A stretch of DNA of 43,179 nt from CAJQQK01 sp049116495. Lineage in GTDB: Bacteria; Pseudomonadota; Alphaproteobacteria; Rhizobiales; Hyphomicrobiaceae. The notes beneath the pieces are model-generated. The model searched no databases. It had not been told where the DNA came from and saw nothing but the letters and a program-made list of their open reading frames with translations. How positions within the stretch are numbered: position 1 is the first letter of the stretch; the number at the start of each line of letters is the position of its first letter. Location of the stretch: positions 1 through 43,179 of the forward strand of contig JAGDYV010000051.1 in assembly GCA_049116495.1 (NCBI GenBank), read 5' to 3'. A program made the position numbers and the translations under genes. Shown here one piece after another: positions 9,441-18,048 of the stretch.

Positions 9441-10217
9441 CTATATCGGGTTAGAAAACCCTTCGAAGAAATCGGCGATTGGCACCGCTAGAAATTCAGA
9501 CACTGTCAGCAGTTGATCGGCTGGCATCCGCATCTCGCCGCATTCTATGCGCTCAACATCTCGCAGCGAAATGCCTAATTCAAAAGCCAATCGGTTCCGG
9601 GTGACACCGCGTCGGGCACGAAGATCGTGCAACCGTTTGCCAACGTGCGCGTCGATCGGTTTGATGTCCAGAGCGGGTTTGGACGATTTAACGTCTAGGA
9701 TTGCGTCGACGGCAGCGCTCGCCTCTTTGGCCAGAGCGTTCAGGCCGTCCTTTTCGTGCTGCGCGCAAGTTGACCTCGGGTATGGGGCCAAAACGCATAA
9801 CACGCCTATGGTGTGCTGACTGCGGGCAACGATCGGTGCACCGGCATAAAAGCGGATAAACGGCTCGCCGGTCACAACCTCGCCTGCATTGAAGCGTTGA
9901 TCCTGGCGAGCGTCCTCAACGTACAAAATATCGTCGCAAGCGTTTAAGATTGCATGCGAACACAATGATGCAGAACGGGGCGTTTCGCTGATCGTCAAGC
10001 CTACTTTGGAAAGGAACCATTGGCGGTGCCTGTCGATCAGTGATGTCAACGCAAAGGGGGTTTGAAAAAGCTTTGCGGCCCTCAGGGTTATCGCATCGAA
10101 TGTTGGATGCCGCGTGCTGTCGAGAAGCCCTGTACGATAAAGCGTCTTCAACCGATCCCTCTCACTGAAGGGGATTGGGGCGATAAGAGGCGGTGCGGAT
10201 ATCGTCTGAAATGACAT
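9441..10217 (-). CDS. GAF-domain plus XRE-type helix-turn-helix regulator
   Basis: A 258-residue protein with two parts. Residues about 25-170 form a GAF domain (ITLRAAKLFQTPFALTSLID, FLSKVGL, then FYAGAPIV and IGVLCVLAPYPR), of the type found before diguanylate cyclases and sensor kinases. Residues about 188-258 are a Cro/C1 (XRE) helix-turn-helix (GKRLHDLRARRGVTRNRLAF, ELGISLRDVERIECGEMRM). A sensor GAF in front of an XRE DNA-binding domain suggests a one-component regulator reading a small molecule or redox signal; the ligand cannot be told. The next gene on the same strand lies upstream, 62 nt away, so the two may be co-transcribed. No nearby operator was identified. Confidence 0.82.
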   Translation of the reverse strand: MSFQTISAPPLIAPIPFSERDRLKTLYRTGLLDSTRHPTFDAITLRAAKLFQTPFALTSLIDRHRQWFLSKVGLTISETPRSASLCSHAILNACDDILYVEDARQDQRFNAGEVVTGEPFIRFYAGAPIVARSQHTIGVLCVLAPYPRSTCAQHEKDGLNALAKEASAAVDAILDVKSSKPALDIKPIDAHVGKRLHDLRARRGVTRNRLAFELGISLRDVERIECGEMRMPADQLLTVSEFLAVPIADFFEGFSNPI

Positions 10218-10279
10218 GATTCTCTAAAAATGCCTTATGGGCGAACGCGACGAGCGACACACCAGAACATGGCCTTATA

Positions 10280-10507
10280 TTAACGACCGTTTTCTGGCGT
10301 ACCGATGTCATGTGAAAGGACATCGATCTCATTGACAACTCTACGAATGCTCATGAGTAACTCTCGAGCATTCTCCAAATCTCTTGTTGCCAAAGCTTCG
10401 TCGAGTTCATCCCTGAGGCGATCCAGATTCGCCAGCATTGGGGCGAGCGCCACTCGTGATGGGGTGTTCGATGTTTTGACGATCTTCTTGATCATGATTT
10501 TTCTCAT
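10280..10507 (-). CDS. Small helical protein, unknown function
   Basis: A 75-residue protein, basic at the N-terminus (MRKIMIKKIVKTSN) and then strongly helical and charged (ANLDRLRDELDEALATRDLE, then ARELLMSIRRVVNEIDVL). The heptad-like Leu spacing suggests a short coiled coil. A second in-frame ATG at 10495 is an alternative start; neither has a strong ribosome-binding site. It lies just upstream of the GAF-XRE regulator on the same strand. I do not recognise the family, and a purely chance open frame cannot be excluded. Confidence 0.5.
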   Translation of the reverse strand: MRKIMIKKIVKTSNTPSRVALAPMLANLDRLRDELDEALATRDLENARELLMSIRRVVNEIDVLSHDIGTPENGR

Positions 10508-10805
10508 GATTGCATCTTTTTGAAATTACGACACAGGAGATGAAACTCAGGATTGCGCTGATGACTGGGTATCCTCACATGCGGGTCGGCGGTCCGTCAA
10601 TTCGGTGGGTTCGCCGTTCGACTTGACAGTCGATATCGCTTGTGTGGAGCGGAATCTGGAGCACCGGCCGCCTCAATGGCAAGATCGTATACGCCTTTAA
10701 CTCATCCACGGAATACAACCGGCACCGTAGTATCCAATTTATCACACCAAATACGACTCGCATAAACAAAGCTCAACCTTAGGTAGATGTGATTGGTGGG
10801 TCGCT
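10508..10805. other. Intergenic region between divergent genes
   Basis: About 298 nt between two divergent genes. It must hold promoters for both directions, but I see no convincing operator, hairpin or RNA gene in it. A 64-codon open frame on the minus strand (10575-10769) lacks protein-like features and was not called. Confidence 0.5.
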
Positions 10806-11690
10806 ATGGTGCCTCGCAGTGCTCGAAATGCCGCGATAAATTCCAATCCTGACGAGCGAACAAATCAAGCGAAATGCTTTGATGTCGCGGCATTACGGCC
10901 ATTGGTCGATGAGCTGACGATACATCACGGCCCTCGAGCGCTTCTGGGTGAATTTATCTTGCATGCCTGCGCGGAATGTAAGCGCCGAGGTGTTCGGCTT
11001 TTCTTCGCGCCGATCAGCTGGTTGTACGACATCAATCGTTGCAATCAAGACAGCTGGTCGCCGCTGCTGTCGATCTTTGACCACCGCTTTCGCCAGATCA
11101 ATCGTGACAACTCGTTTTGTATAGTCGGTCTCAACAACAACAATGAAATCATCTATACGCGGGCTGCCAGGCTGTATCATCTCGGACACGATCGGGCCGA
11201 CGCAGATTTCGGCAGTTTGACAGAGAAGATGCGCCATCTTTACGGGCAACCTTCTGACGCGCCGAATGAAAACGAGAGCTGGACGCTTTCAGGCCAAGCT
11301 GCCGTTGCCATGCGTTCGATTAGCGGACGGGTATCCTTTTCCGGGGCGGTTTGGTGCCATCCGTCGTTCAGAAAGCGCGGCTTCACGTCGATCGTGTCAT
11401 CGATTGGCCGGGCCTGTTCGCAGGCCATTTGGGACAATGACTATACGGTCACCTTTATGGCCAAAAGCGTCGTTGAAGGTGGACATGCCGACAAGACAGG
11501 ATACAGCAACGTCTCCTGGACGGTGCATGCCCGAAACGCCTCGATTGGCGATCTTGATATTGCATTTCTATGGATCGATCGGAACGAGGCGCTCAACCAT
11601 ATTGTCAAGTTGCTAGATACTGTCCTGCCGCAAGTTGATCGATTGGTCGTCGACCGAGGAGGAAATCAAAAGCGCGTCGCCATTTCCTAA
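10806..11690 (+). CDS. Unknown protein with possible GNAT-like acyltransferase region
   Basis: A 294-residue protein with no recognised name. The segment FSGAVWCHPSFRKRGFTSIV followed by SSIGRACSQAIW (about residues 178-210) resembles the acetyl-CoA loop and following helix of GNAT acyltransferases (R-x-R-G). The first half has no clear motif, though LFFAPISWLYDINRCNQDSW is notable for its aromatic content. The start at 10806 is ATG with GGTGGGTC just upstream, a modest ribosome-binding site. Its 3' end overlaps the convergent gene 11613-12482 by 78 nt, so the last 25 codons are coding on both strands. Pairing with that gene suggests a joint role, but substrate and pathway are unknown. Confidence 0.6.
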   Translation: MVPRSARNAAINSNPDERTNQAKCFDVAALRPLVDELTIHHGPRALLGEFILHACAECKRRGVRLFFAPISWLYDINRCNQDSWSPLLSIFDHRFRQINRDNSFCIVGLNNNNEIIYTRAARLYHLGHDRADADFGSLTEKMRHLYGQPSDAPNENESWTLSGQAAVAMRSISGRVSFSGAVWCHPSFRKRGFTSIVSSIGRACSQAIWDNDYTVTFMAKSVVEGGHADKTGYSNVSWTVHARNASIGDLDIAFLWIDRNEALNHIVKLLDTVLPQVDRLVVDRGGNQKRVAIS

Positions 11691-12482
11691 TTGCTGGGGC
11701 AGCAAAAGACGCCAATACCGCAGCCGCTCCAATGTTCGATTGCCGTTCATGCACGACAACGCATCAACTTTTTCCAGGATTGGATGCTGCTGTTCGAACG
11801 CTCTCAAGTACGCCTGCGATGCCTTGGCGACATAGTTTTGATTGGCGGTGCTTGTCAGTGATCGTCCCTTGAACGGGGCCAGACCGATGCCGCCGAGGAC
11901 GGCATAAACCCCTTTGCCATGTCCTTCGAAATACATTCCGCCCTGCTTGGGCCTGCGAACCACGAGGAACTGATCACATAGGCTTGAAACGTACTCCTCA
12001 CGGTCGTCGTTCCGATTGATGTCTATGCCATTTTCCCGCCATGCCCCGATCATCTTCTGCAGATTTTCAGGCACGGATGTGTCATCTGGTGCGACGGTCT
12101 GCCTGATGAAATTGTCAGGCTGCAAGGTTGCGGCGCGTAGGCGTTGCAATTCGCTGAGAAGTTCATTGAAGTTTGGAAGTATCGTGTGGGTCCATTCACG
12201 GTCAAAAATTCGCAGAACGTGGCGATGCGAGCGATTCAACTCAGCCAGCTGATAGAGCATGCTGATCTCGCCAGTGTCATCAATGGCGCAGGGCCGCATT
12301 GACACGCATACGGCTCGCGGATGCCTCTCAATCGCGATGTAGCCGAGATTGCGACATGCGTAATCGACGTAGGATGCTAGTGACATGCAGCGCGCCAGAT
12401 CCTGCGATTGCCAATGCGTATAAGCATCAAACGACGCGCCGGTTGGAGCGATCAGCGTGTTGTTCAGCACTCGTGTTTGCAT
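11613..12482 (-). CDS. Unknown protein, convergent partner of the GNAT-like gene
   Basis: A 289-residue protein of unrecognised family. It starts MQTRVLNNTLIAPTG and has a helical middle region (ILPNFNELLSELQRLRAATL) and a Gly-rich segment near residue 185 (MYFEGHGKGVYAVLGGIGLA). No signal peptide, membrane segment or catalytic motif can be named. Composition is protein-like throughout, with low Lys and a normal spread of hydrophobic residues, which supports a real gene. Its last 26 codons overlap the 3' end of the opposite gene. I cannot assign a function. Confidence 0.6.
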   Translation of the reverse strand: MQTRVLNNTLIAPTGASFDAYTHWQSQDLARCMSLASYVDYACRNLGYIAIERHPRAVCVSMRPCAIDDTGEISMLYQLAELNRSHRHVLRIFDREWTHTILPNFNELLSELQRLRAATLQPDNFIRQTVAPDDTSVPENLQKMIGAWRENGIDINRNDDREEYVSSLCDQFLVVRRPKQGGMYFEGHGKGVYAVLGGIGLAPFKGRSLTSTANQNYVAKASQAYLRAFEQQHPILEKVDALSCMNGNRTLERLRYWRLLLPQQLGNGDALLISSSVDDQSINLRQDSI

Positions 12483-12838
12483 CCCTGACTTTGCCTCGTC
12501 GTTGGCAATAGGTAAAACTGCTAGACGGCGCGGATGGATTTGGACCCGACGGCCCCGACCGGCGGTCCATTGTCGAGAGAAAATGTTAATTGTCTATTCA
12601 TCTCTTGGCTAGTGTTCCGTGCCGAACACTTGATAACGCACGAATGTCACAGCGCTAACCTGATGCGTAACCGAAAACGCGGCCGCTGAGCGTATTGCGA
12701 TGTTCGTTGGCTGGGAGGCCCAAGCTCGGTTGATCTCAAGTAAGACATCCATCTTTTCGCGCCTTGCCTGAATTAAACTATGGTGGTGGTGCGCAATGTT
12801 GTGTGCCATAGTGACGTTGTCATGGTTGTGTCGCATCT
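12483..12838. other. Intergenic region upstream of the riboswitch
   Basis: About 356 nt between a minus-strand gene start and the cobalamin riboswitch. The promoter of the cbt operon should lie in its right half, but no clear -35/-10 pair could be fixed. A minus-strand open frame crossing this region and the riboswitch (12609-13025) was rejected. Confidence 0.5.
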
Positions 12839-13012
12839 GCTTTGGGTGTGGCGCATGAAAAGGGAACACAGTGAGGCCGGGCTGAATTCCTGGTTCGAAT
12901 CTGTGGCCGCCCGCGCGACTGTAAGCGAAGACTGTCGGATTCACTGCCACTAGCATGAAATGCTGGGAAGGCGATTCGGCGGGTTGAAGCGCAAGCCAGG
13001 AGACCTGCCATG
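12839..13012 (+). promoter_or_regulatory. Cobalamin (B12) riboswitch
   Basis: A cobalamin riboswitch on the plus strand, ahead of the cbt cobalt-uptake genes. Its conserved blocks occur in the right order. GCATGAAAAGGGAA lies at about 12853-12866, CGCGACTGTAAGCG at about 12914-12927, CTGGGAAGGC at 12963-12972, and the B12 box GCAAGCCAGGAGACCTGCC at 12991-13009. The cbtB start codon follows 54 nt after the element. Adenosylcobalamin binding is known to fold this RNA so that translation or transcription of downstream uptake genes falls, so cobalt import should drop when B12 is plentiful. Confidence 0.95.
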
Positions 13013-13066
13013 GCGTGGTGACCACACTCGAAGGCCGTCGACGGGACGGTCAGGAGGCGAAAGCAA

Positions 13067-13246
13067 ATGATGACGACAGCCACAACTATTCATTCGACCA
13101 ATTTTGCAGCCAGCACGCGCATGATTGCCGCCGTTCTATTCGTTGCTGGCGCCGCGCTCGTCTACACGATTGGCTTTGCAAACAGCACGACGTTGCATAA
13201 CGCGGCACACGATTCGCGCCACGCGTTGGCTTTTCCCTGCCATTGA
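13067..13246 (+). CDS. cbtB: CbtB, small cobalt transporter subunit
   Basis: A 59-residue protein. The ATG at 13067 follows AGGAGG (13052-13057) at good spacing. There is one hydrophobic helix (MIAAVLFVAGAALVYTIGF), and the C-terminus (HNAAHDSRHALAFPCH) carries the His/Cys-rich tail that marks CbtB and likely binds cobalt at the membrane surface. CbtB works with the multi-spanning CbtA encoded 10 nt downstream to bring cobalt into the cell for cobalamin synthesis. The riboswitch just upstream supports this role. Confidence 0.93.
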   Translation: MMTTATTIHSTNFAASTRMIAAVLFVAGAALVYTIGFANSTTLHNAAHDSRHALAFPCH

Positions 13247-13256
13247 GCATCTGTCA

Positions 13257-13997
13257 ATGCTAAATCGAATGTTGGCCGCCTGTCTCGCGGCAGGGATCCT
13301 TGCGGGCGCTGCTACGGCAGTCCTGCAGGAATTCACCACGACACCACTGATTATCCAGGCCGAGGCATATGAGATGCCGGCTGCTGCGGGCGTGGAGAAG
13401 TCTAGCAGCCATTTTGACAGTTGGCATGGTGCTCGATTAATCCATGTTGATGCCAGTCATGGTGCCGGTGATGCTGATGCGTGGGCGCCGAGTGCTGGCG
13501 TCGAGCGGACCTTCTATACCTCCATCTCTACCATCGCGACTGGTTTCGGTTTTGCGTTGATGCTGCTCTCTGCGATGATCATCGCTGGCGCACGGATCAC
13601 GGCGCGTTCGGGTCTTGCATGGGGTGCGGCAGCGTTTGTAGCAACCGGTCTTGCTCCGGCCCTTGGACTCAGTCCGGAGTTGCCTGGCTCGGCGGCAGCT
13701 GAACTGGTTGCGCGTCAAAGCTGGTGGCTGGGCACCGTCATTGCGACCGCGGGCGGGTTGTTCCTCGCTTTGCGTCTCTCAACACCGCTGACGATTGCGG
13801 CCGGGATTGCGTTGATCTGTCTCCCGCATATCGTCGGAGCACCACACCCCGTTGAGTTTACCAGCAAGGTGCCGTCGGAGTTGTCCGGTCATTTCTCGTC
13901 TGCATCGCTGGTGGTGCATGCCGTCATGTGGGCGCTCGTTGGATCGGTTGCCGGCTATGTCTGGCAACACGGTGAGGACGAAACCATAGCAGCCTGA
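13257..13997 (+). CDS. cbtA: CbtA, cobalt transporter membrane subunit
   Basis: A 246-residue protein with about five or six hydrophobic segments. I chose the ATG at 13257, 10 nt after cbtB, because the sequence from there (MLNRMLAACLAAGILAGAAT, then TPLIIQAEAYE) matches the CbtA start; upstream in-frame codons overlap cbtB. Between helices one and two lies a His/Asp-containing loop (HVDASHGAGDADAW), and near the C-terminus there is HIVGAPHPVEF, both candidate metal ligands. The family is known to be B12-controlled and to take part in cobalt import. Translation is probably coupled to cbtB. Confidence 0.93.
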   Translation: MLNRMLAACLAAGILAGAATAVLQEFTTTPLIIQAEAYEMPAAAGVEKSSSHFDSWHGARLIHVDASHGAGDADAWAPSAGVERTFYTSISTIATGFGFALMLLSAMIIAGARITARSGLAWGAAAFVATGLAPALGLSPELPGSAAAELVARQSWWLGTVIATAGGLFLALRLSTPLTIAAGIALICLPHIVGAPHPVEFTSKVPSELSGHFSSASLVVHAVMWALVGSVAGYVWQHGEDETIAA

Positions 13998-14065
13998 GAA
14001 ACGCATTCCGGCTGCGCACGTTTTTCACTGAGTGCACATTCGGGGGCTGGGGTGCGGAGTGTCTG

Positions 14066-14443
14066 ATGACTGCGGCGCGCATGACAACGATATCCGTCTG
14101 CACGATGTGTGGCGACGAGTCGGGTCTTCCAGAAGATGCGGCGCGTTGTCCGGGCCGTTTGCTTTTTGACAGGCTGAGCCAGCTTATTGCTGGCCAATAC
14201 CCATCGTTAACCGTCAAATCCGCGCCATGCATGGCGGTTTGCGAGCGCCCGGTTACGGTTGCTTTTCAAGCTGCTGGTGCATGGGGCTACGTTATTGCCG
14301 GCGTCGATGCTGACCGACATATCGACGACGTCGTCGCCACCGCGTTCGCGATTGCGTCATCACAGCACGGCATTCCCGCAATGGCTGATCGGCCGCTTTT
14401 CTTCCAGGAAGGTGTTGTTTGCCGCGTGCCGCCCATCGCGTGA
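14066..14443 (+). CDS. DUF1636 protein, Cys-containing, cobalamin-associated
   Basis: A 125-residue DUF1636 protein; the second ATG (14081), giving MTTISVCTMC, is an equally good start. Four Cys are spaced as in a thioredoxin-fold 2Fe-2S or metal-binding protein: VCTMCGDE and ARCPGR near the N-terminus, then APCMAVCERP about 40 residues later. DUF1636 genes are commonly found beside B12 and cobalt genes, as here, 68 nt after cbtA. A role as a small metal or iron-sulfur carrier for cobalt handling is plausible but unproven. Confidence 0.85.
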   Translation: MTAARMTTISVCTMCGDESGLPEDAARCPGRLLFDRLSQLIAGQYPSLTVKSAPCMAVCERPVTVAFQAAGAWGYVIAGVDADRHIDDVVATAFAIASSQHGIPAMADRPLFFQEGVVCRVPPIA

Positions 14444-14469
14444 CGGACGTCTGTTTCGAGGAGCAAGGC

Positions 14470-14973
14470 ATGTCAAAAATTTGGATCTTGGTTGCACTCG
14501 CCGCTGGGTTTGTCGGCGGTATGGGCGCCTCTATTCCGCTGCAATCGAAAGCTGACCCGCAGCGGGCTGGAAAGTCGGTGCATGCGGGAGCTGCAAAATC
14601 GGACAATCAGCAGCAAAGCGGGCATGCCGGGCACGATCATAGCAAGATCGTCAACTTACCTGCCGGCCCGACGGCGCCGACGCTTGATTTCGACCTGCTC
14701 AAAGATGCTGCCGGTGGTTGGAACCTGCATATCAAGACCACGCATTTTGCATTCAGCCCAGAGACGGTCAACGCGCCCAATGAAGTCGGCCGCGGGCATG
14801 CGCACATTTATGTTGATGACAAAAAATTGGCGCGAGTGTACGGCGTCTGGTTTCACATTGCCGCGCTTCCTGCTGTGCCATATAAGCTGAGGGTCACCCT
14901 CAACGCGAACGATCATAGCACTATCGCCGTTGAAGGCGTGCCGTTGTCGGTGACGAAGGCCATCGCCGATTGA
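14470..14973 (+). CDS. Exported His-rich protein, putative metal-binding
   Basis: A 167-residue protein from the ATG at 14470, which has GAGGAGC upstream and opens a signal or anchor sequence (MSKIWILVALAAGFVGGMGA). A His-rich linker follows (SGHAGHDHSK), then a compact beta domain with RGHAHIYVDDKKLARVYGVW, FHIAALPAVPYKLRVTL and NANDHSTIAV. The fold looks immunoglobulin-like, resembling periplasmic metal or copper-site proteins (YtkA/DUF4399-type), but the family is not certain. Being the last gene of the riboswitch-led cbt operon, it may pick up or buffer cobalt outside the inner membrane. Confidence 0.75.
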   Translation: MSKIWILVALAAGFVGGMGASIPLQSKADPQRAGKSVHAGAAKSDNQQQSGHAGHDHSKIVNLPAGPTAPTLDFDLLKDAAGGWNLHIKTTHFAFSPETVNAPNEVGRGHAHIYVDDKKLARVYGVWFHIAALPAVPYKLRVTLNANDHSTIAVEGVPLSVTKAIAD

Positions 14974-15219
14974 TCAAGACGTTCGTCGCCAGCGCGCAAC
15001 TGCGGCTGCACTCAGGCTGGATAAGAGCGTCGTTGAATAGCAGCATTTTCGACTGCTGGGCTGGCACGCGTTCTTACAAAGAAATCACCCATGGATTGCA
15101 ACAAGATTGCACGACGAGCGATGCGCATTTAGTTTGTTCAAAGACTATTGACGATCCATTCTCTGTGAGCAGCGCGACAGTTCCGTAGTCGATTTCGCAA
15201 CGAAGAAGAATCGCTCCTT

Positions 15220-16788
15220 GTGAATGCGTGCGTCGGCAAGGGGTGTCTCGTGATCCGTGATTTGCATGGCCAAGGAACCTTAGACGACCAAGCTGATTTT
15301 ATTGTTGTTGGCGCCGGGACAGTGGGATTGCCGACTAGCGTCTTGCTCGCTCGCGCAACGGGTAAATCCGTCATTTGCCTCGAATCAGGCGGCGCCCATC
15401 AGGAAGCAGAAACACATCCACTTAACGAGGTCGTACATCTCGCCTCACCCTACGTGGGCGCGGCGACCGGTCGATTTCGTTGTCTGGGTGGTACGTCAAC
15501 CCGATGGGGTGGCGCGCTCATTCCGTTTCAAGCCGCTGATCTTGCGAGTGATGACTGGCCGTTGTCACTTGCCGATCTCGAGCCTTATCTGCTCGACGTT
15601 GAATCGCTGTTTGACTTGGAGCCTGGTCCCTATTGCGACACGTCTTTTCCGTTTGATCTCGGTAAGGTCCACGTCAACCGTTTGGCGAAATGGCCGGCAT
15701 TCAGAAAACGCAACGTAGTCGATCTTGTTGGCGAAGACAGCCGCAGACTCGAAAACCTGAACATCTGGCTGGGCGCTACGGTGGTCGAAGTCCGGGTCGG
15801 CCCGAACGGCGAAGGAGTCATGCTGCAGGCCCGTTCACTTGCCGGCGATCGCCTCCGGGTCTCGGCGTCGCGCTTGATCATCGCTGCTGGTGCGATCGAA
15901 ACGACGCGCCTTGCGTTGCTTATCAACCAGCAGAACAGAGATGCGATCACAACGCCTAGTCCCCGTCTTGGTCAGTATTTTAGTGATCACATATCGATGG
16001 GCATTGCCGAAATCAAACCACGGCGATTGAAGGCTCTCAACAAGATCATCGGCTTCCGTTTCAGCGATGGTGGCAGCATGCGTAATATCCGCTTTGAACT
16101 CTCCGGTGATGCCGCAGCGCGCAAGCAATTGCCGCCCTGTTTCATGGATGTACGCTTTGATCTTCAGCGCGCTGGTGGGTTCGATGCCTTACGCGAGATT
16201 TACCGAACAATACAGAAACAGCAGCTGCCATCGTTCCGTTCAGTTTGCAACCTCATTGGCCATTTGCCCTGGCTGATGCGCGCTGTCTGGTGGCGTTTCG
16301 TACATCGACGTCTACTGTTTCCTGAAGGTTCTCGCCTCGTCGCCCACACCGTCATCGCGCAGGTGCCAGTCGCTGGCAACTATATCGCACTTAGCCAGAC
16401 CAAGCGGGACCCGCTCGGTGTTCCGTTGGCTGAGATCAATTGGCGGATCAGCGACGCTGATGTCGATAACCTGAGCAGCGCGGCTCGGCTTTTTGAAGAG
16501 ACTTGGACTGGAAGTGAACTTGCCAACTATGGCACGTGGCAGCAATTGCCACCGGGGACAAGCGCTGACACTGTCCAGAAGCCTGATGCTTTCCTCCATC
16601 CCACTGGGTCAACCCGCATGGCGTGGGATGCTGCTGATGGGGTCGTCGATCGCGATCTGTGCCTTTTCTCGCTTCCGCAGATTCAGTTGCTGTCGACATC
16701 CGTATTGCCGACGGCGGGAGGGACGAACCCGACGATGATGGTGATGCTGCTTGCGCTGAGATGCGTCGACCAACACGCGAAGGCATGA
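15220..16788 (+). CDS. GMC-family FAD-dependent oxidoreductase
   Basis: A 522-residue flavoprotein of the GMC type. A Rossmann FAD site lies near the N-terminus (DFIVVGAGTVGLPTSVLLAR), followed by RCLGGTSTRWGGALIPFQ. The C-terminus has HPTGSTRMAWDAADGVVDRD and PTAGGTNPTMMVM, where the conserved active-site His and the FAD-binding tail lie. The GTG at 15220 is the longest start. A GTG at 15250 with AAGGGG just upstream is a good alternative that still keeps the FAD site. The substrate is unknown; GMC enzymes oxidise alcohols, sugars or sterols. It is a single gene with no operon partner evident. Confidence 0.85.
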   Translation: MNACVGKGCLVIRDLHGQGTLDDQADFIVVGAGTVGLPTSVLLARATGKSVICLESGGAHQEAETHPLNEVVHLASPYVGAATGRFRCLGGTSTRWGGALIPFQAADLASDDWPLSLADLEPYLLDVESLFDLEPGPYCDTSFPFDLGKVHVNRLAKWPAFRKRNVVDLVGEDSRRLENLNIWLGATVVEVRVGPNGEGVMLQARSLAGDRLRVSASRLIIAAGAIETTRLALLINQQNRDAITTPSPRLGQYFSDHISMGIAEIKPRRLKALNKIIGFRFSDGGSMRNIRFELSGDAAARKQLPPCFMDVRFDLQRAGGFDALREIYRTIQKQQLPSFRSVCNLIGHLPWLMRAVWWRFVHRRLLFPEGSRLVAHTVIAQVPVAGNYIALSQTKRDPLGVPLAEINWRISDADVDNLSSAARLFEETWTGSELANYGTWQQLPPGTSADTVQKPDAFLHPTGSTRMAWDAADGVVDRDLCLFSLPQIQLLSTSVLPTAGGTNPTMMVMLLALRCVDQHAKA

Positions 16789-17019
16789 TCTTGTTGGGAA
16801 GGCATTCGTGTCTCAATAGGACGCGGTGCCTTTTCCGATAGCTTGCCGTATCGTTCGACGTTGCCGATCGCGATGCCGAGCGACGCGCGCACGGGCGTAT
16901 TGGCTACATCAACGCGAATTGAACTGAGATTTTAACCGAGGCGCCGCCTTGACCGCGCCGCGCTGGCGGGCCATCCATGATGCCTTGCTACCTTCCACCA
17001 CACACCCCAGGAGCTTGCC

Positions 17020-18048
17020 ATGGACCCGCTAAAGAGCGTGACGCTCGGGACGTCGTCGATGGCGGTGACCCGTCTGGGTTTCGGCGCCGGTACACTCGGC
17101 GACCCTTCCGAAATCACTTCCGACCATCAGGCGGAGCTCACCATCGAGGCGGCATTTGCCGCCGGCGTCGCCCATTTCGACACGTCGCCCTGGTATGGCA
17201 ACGGTAAGAGCGAGCACCGTACGGGGCGGATCCTGCGCACCAAGCCGCGTGATGCGTTCGTGTTGTCGACAAAGGTCGGCCGCGTCTACAAGCGACCGGA
17301 TGACCCGGCGACATTTCATCAAGCGCGCTGGGCTGGCGGTTTTCCCTTTGACCTTGAGTTTGACTACACCCGTGCCGGTGTGCAGCGTTCCTATGAGCAA
17401 AGCCTGATGCGCATGGGACTCACGACCGTTGACGCGTTGCTGATCCACGATCTCGATGCGCGCCACCAAAAAAGTGAGGAAGGTGTCCAGCACGCGCTTG
17501 GACAGCTGACCGATGGCGGCGGTTATCAGGAACTGGCCGATATGAAGGCGCGCGGCGAGATTGCCGCGATCGGCGCCGGCATCAATCACACCGGCATGAT
17601 CCCGCGTTTTCTTGAGCGCTTTGACATCGACTTCTTTCTTGTTGCCATGCCGCACACGCTGACGGATCAGGAAATTCTTGATGACGAGTTGCCGCTTTGT
17701 CTGGAGCATGGTGCTTCCGTTGTGGTCGGCGCACCGTTTGCTTCCGGCATTCTCGCAACCGGCGCCGTCGAAGGTGCAAATTACCGCTATCAACCGGCAA
17801 CGCCGGAGATCATGGCCCGCATTGCCAAGATGGAAGCCGTTTGCGCGCGATATGATGTGCCGCTGCCTGCGGCTGCGCTGCAGTTTCCGTTCGGGCATCC
17901 GGCTGTCGCGTCCGTGATTCCGGGACCGAATTCGCCTGAACAATTCCGCCAGATCAACGCTTGGATGCGCGTCGACATTCCGTCCGACCTGTGGGCAGAC
18001 CTCAAGTCCGAAAAGCTGATTGATGCGGCTGCGCCGACGCCAGGTTAG
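17020..18048 (+). CDS. Aldo/keto reductase
   Basis: A 342-residue aldo/keto reductase, NAD(P)H-dependent TIM-barrel family, like D-threo-aldose 1-dehydrogenase. Family signatures are VTRLGFGAGTLGD at the start, GVAHFDTSPWYGNGKSE with the catalytic Asp and Tyr, STKVGR with the Lys, and DALLIHDLDARH with the His. The C-terminal cofactor segment is VASVIPGPNSPEQFRQ. The ATG at 17020 follows CAGGAGC at good spacing. Its stop overlaps the end of the convergent rtcR gene by 4 nt. It is metabolically unrelated to the RNA-repair genes as far as can be seen. Confidence 0.93.
   Translation: MDPLKSVTLGTSSMAVTRLGFGAGTLGDPSEITSDHQAELTIEAAFAAGVAHFDTSPWYGNGKSEHRTGRILRTKPRDAFVLSTKVGRVYKRPDDPATFHQARWAGGFPFDLEFDYTRAGVQRSYEQSLMRMGLTTVDALLIHDLDARHQKSEEGVQHALGQLTDGGGYQELADMKARGEIAAIGAGINHTGMIPRFLERFDIDFFLVAMPHTLTDQEILDDELPLCLEHGASVVVGAPFASGILATGAVEGANYRYQPATPEIMARIAKMEAVCARYDVPLPAAALQFPFGHPAVASVIPGPNSPEQFRQINAWMRVDIPSDLWADLKSEKLIDAAAPTPG

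Noticed and set aside
12609..13025. A 138-codon open frame on the minus strand
   Set aside because: It runs across the cobalamin riboswitch on the opposite strand, shows no protein family features and has no ribosome site.
18045..18048. Functional link between the aldo/keto reductase and the repair operon
   Set aside because: The genes only touch at convergent stops, and the enzyme has no known RNA role.
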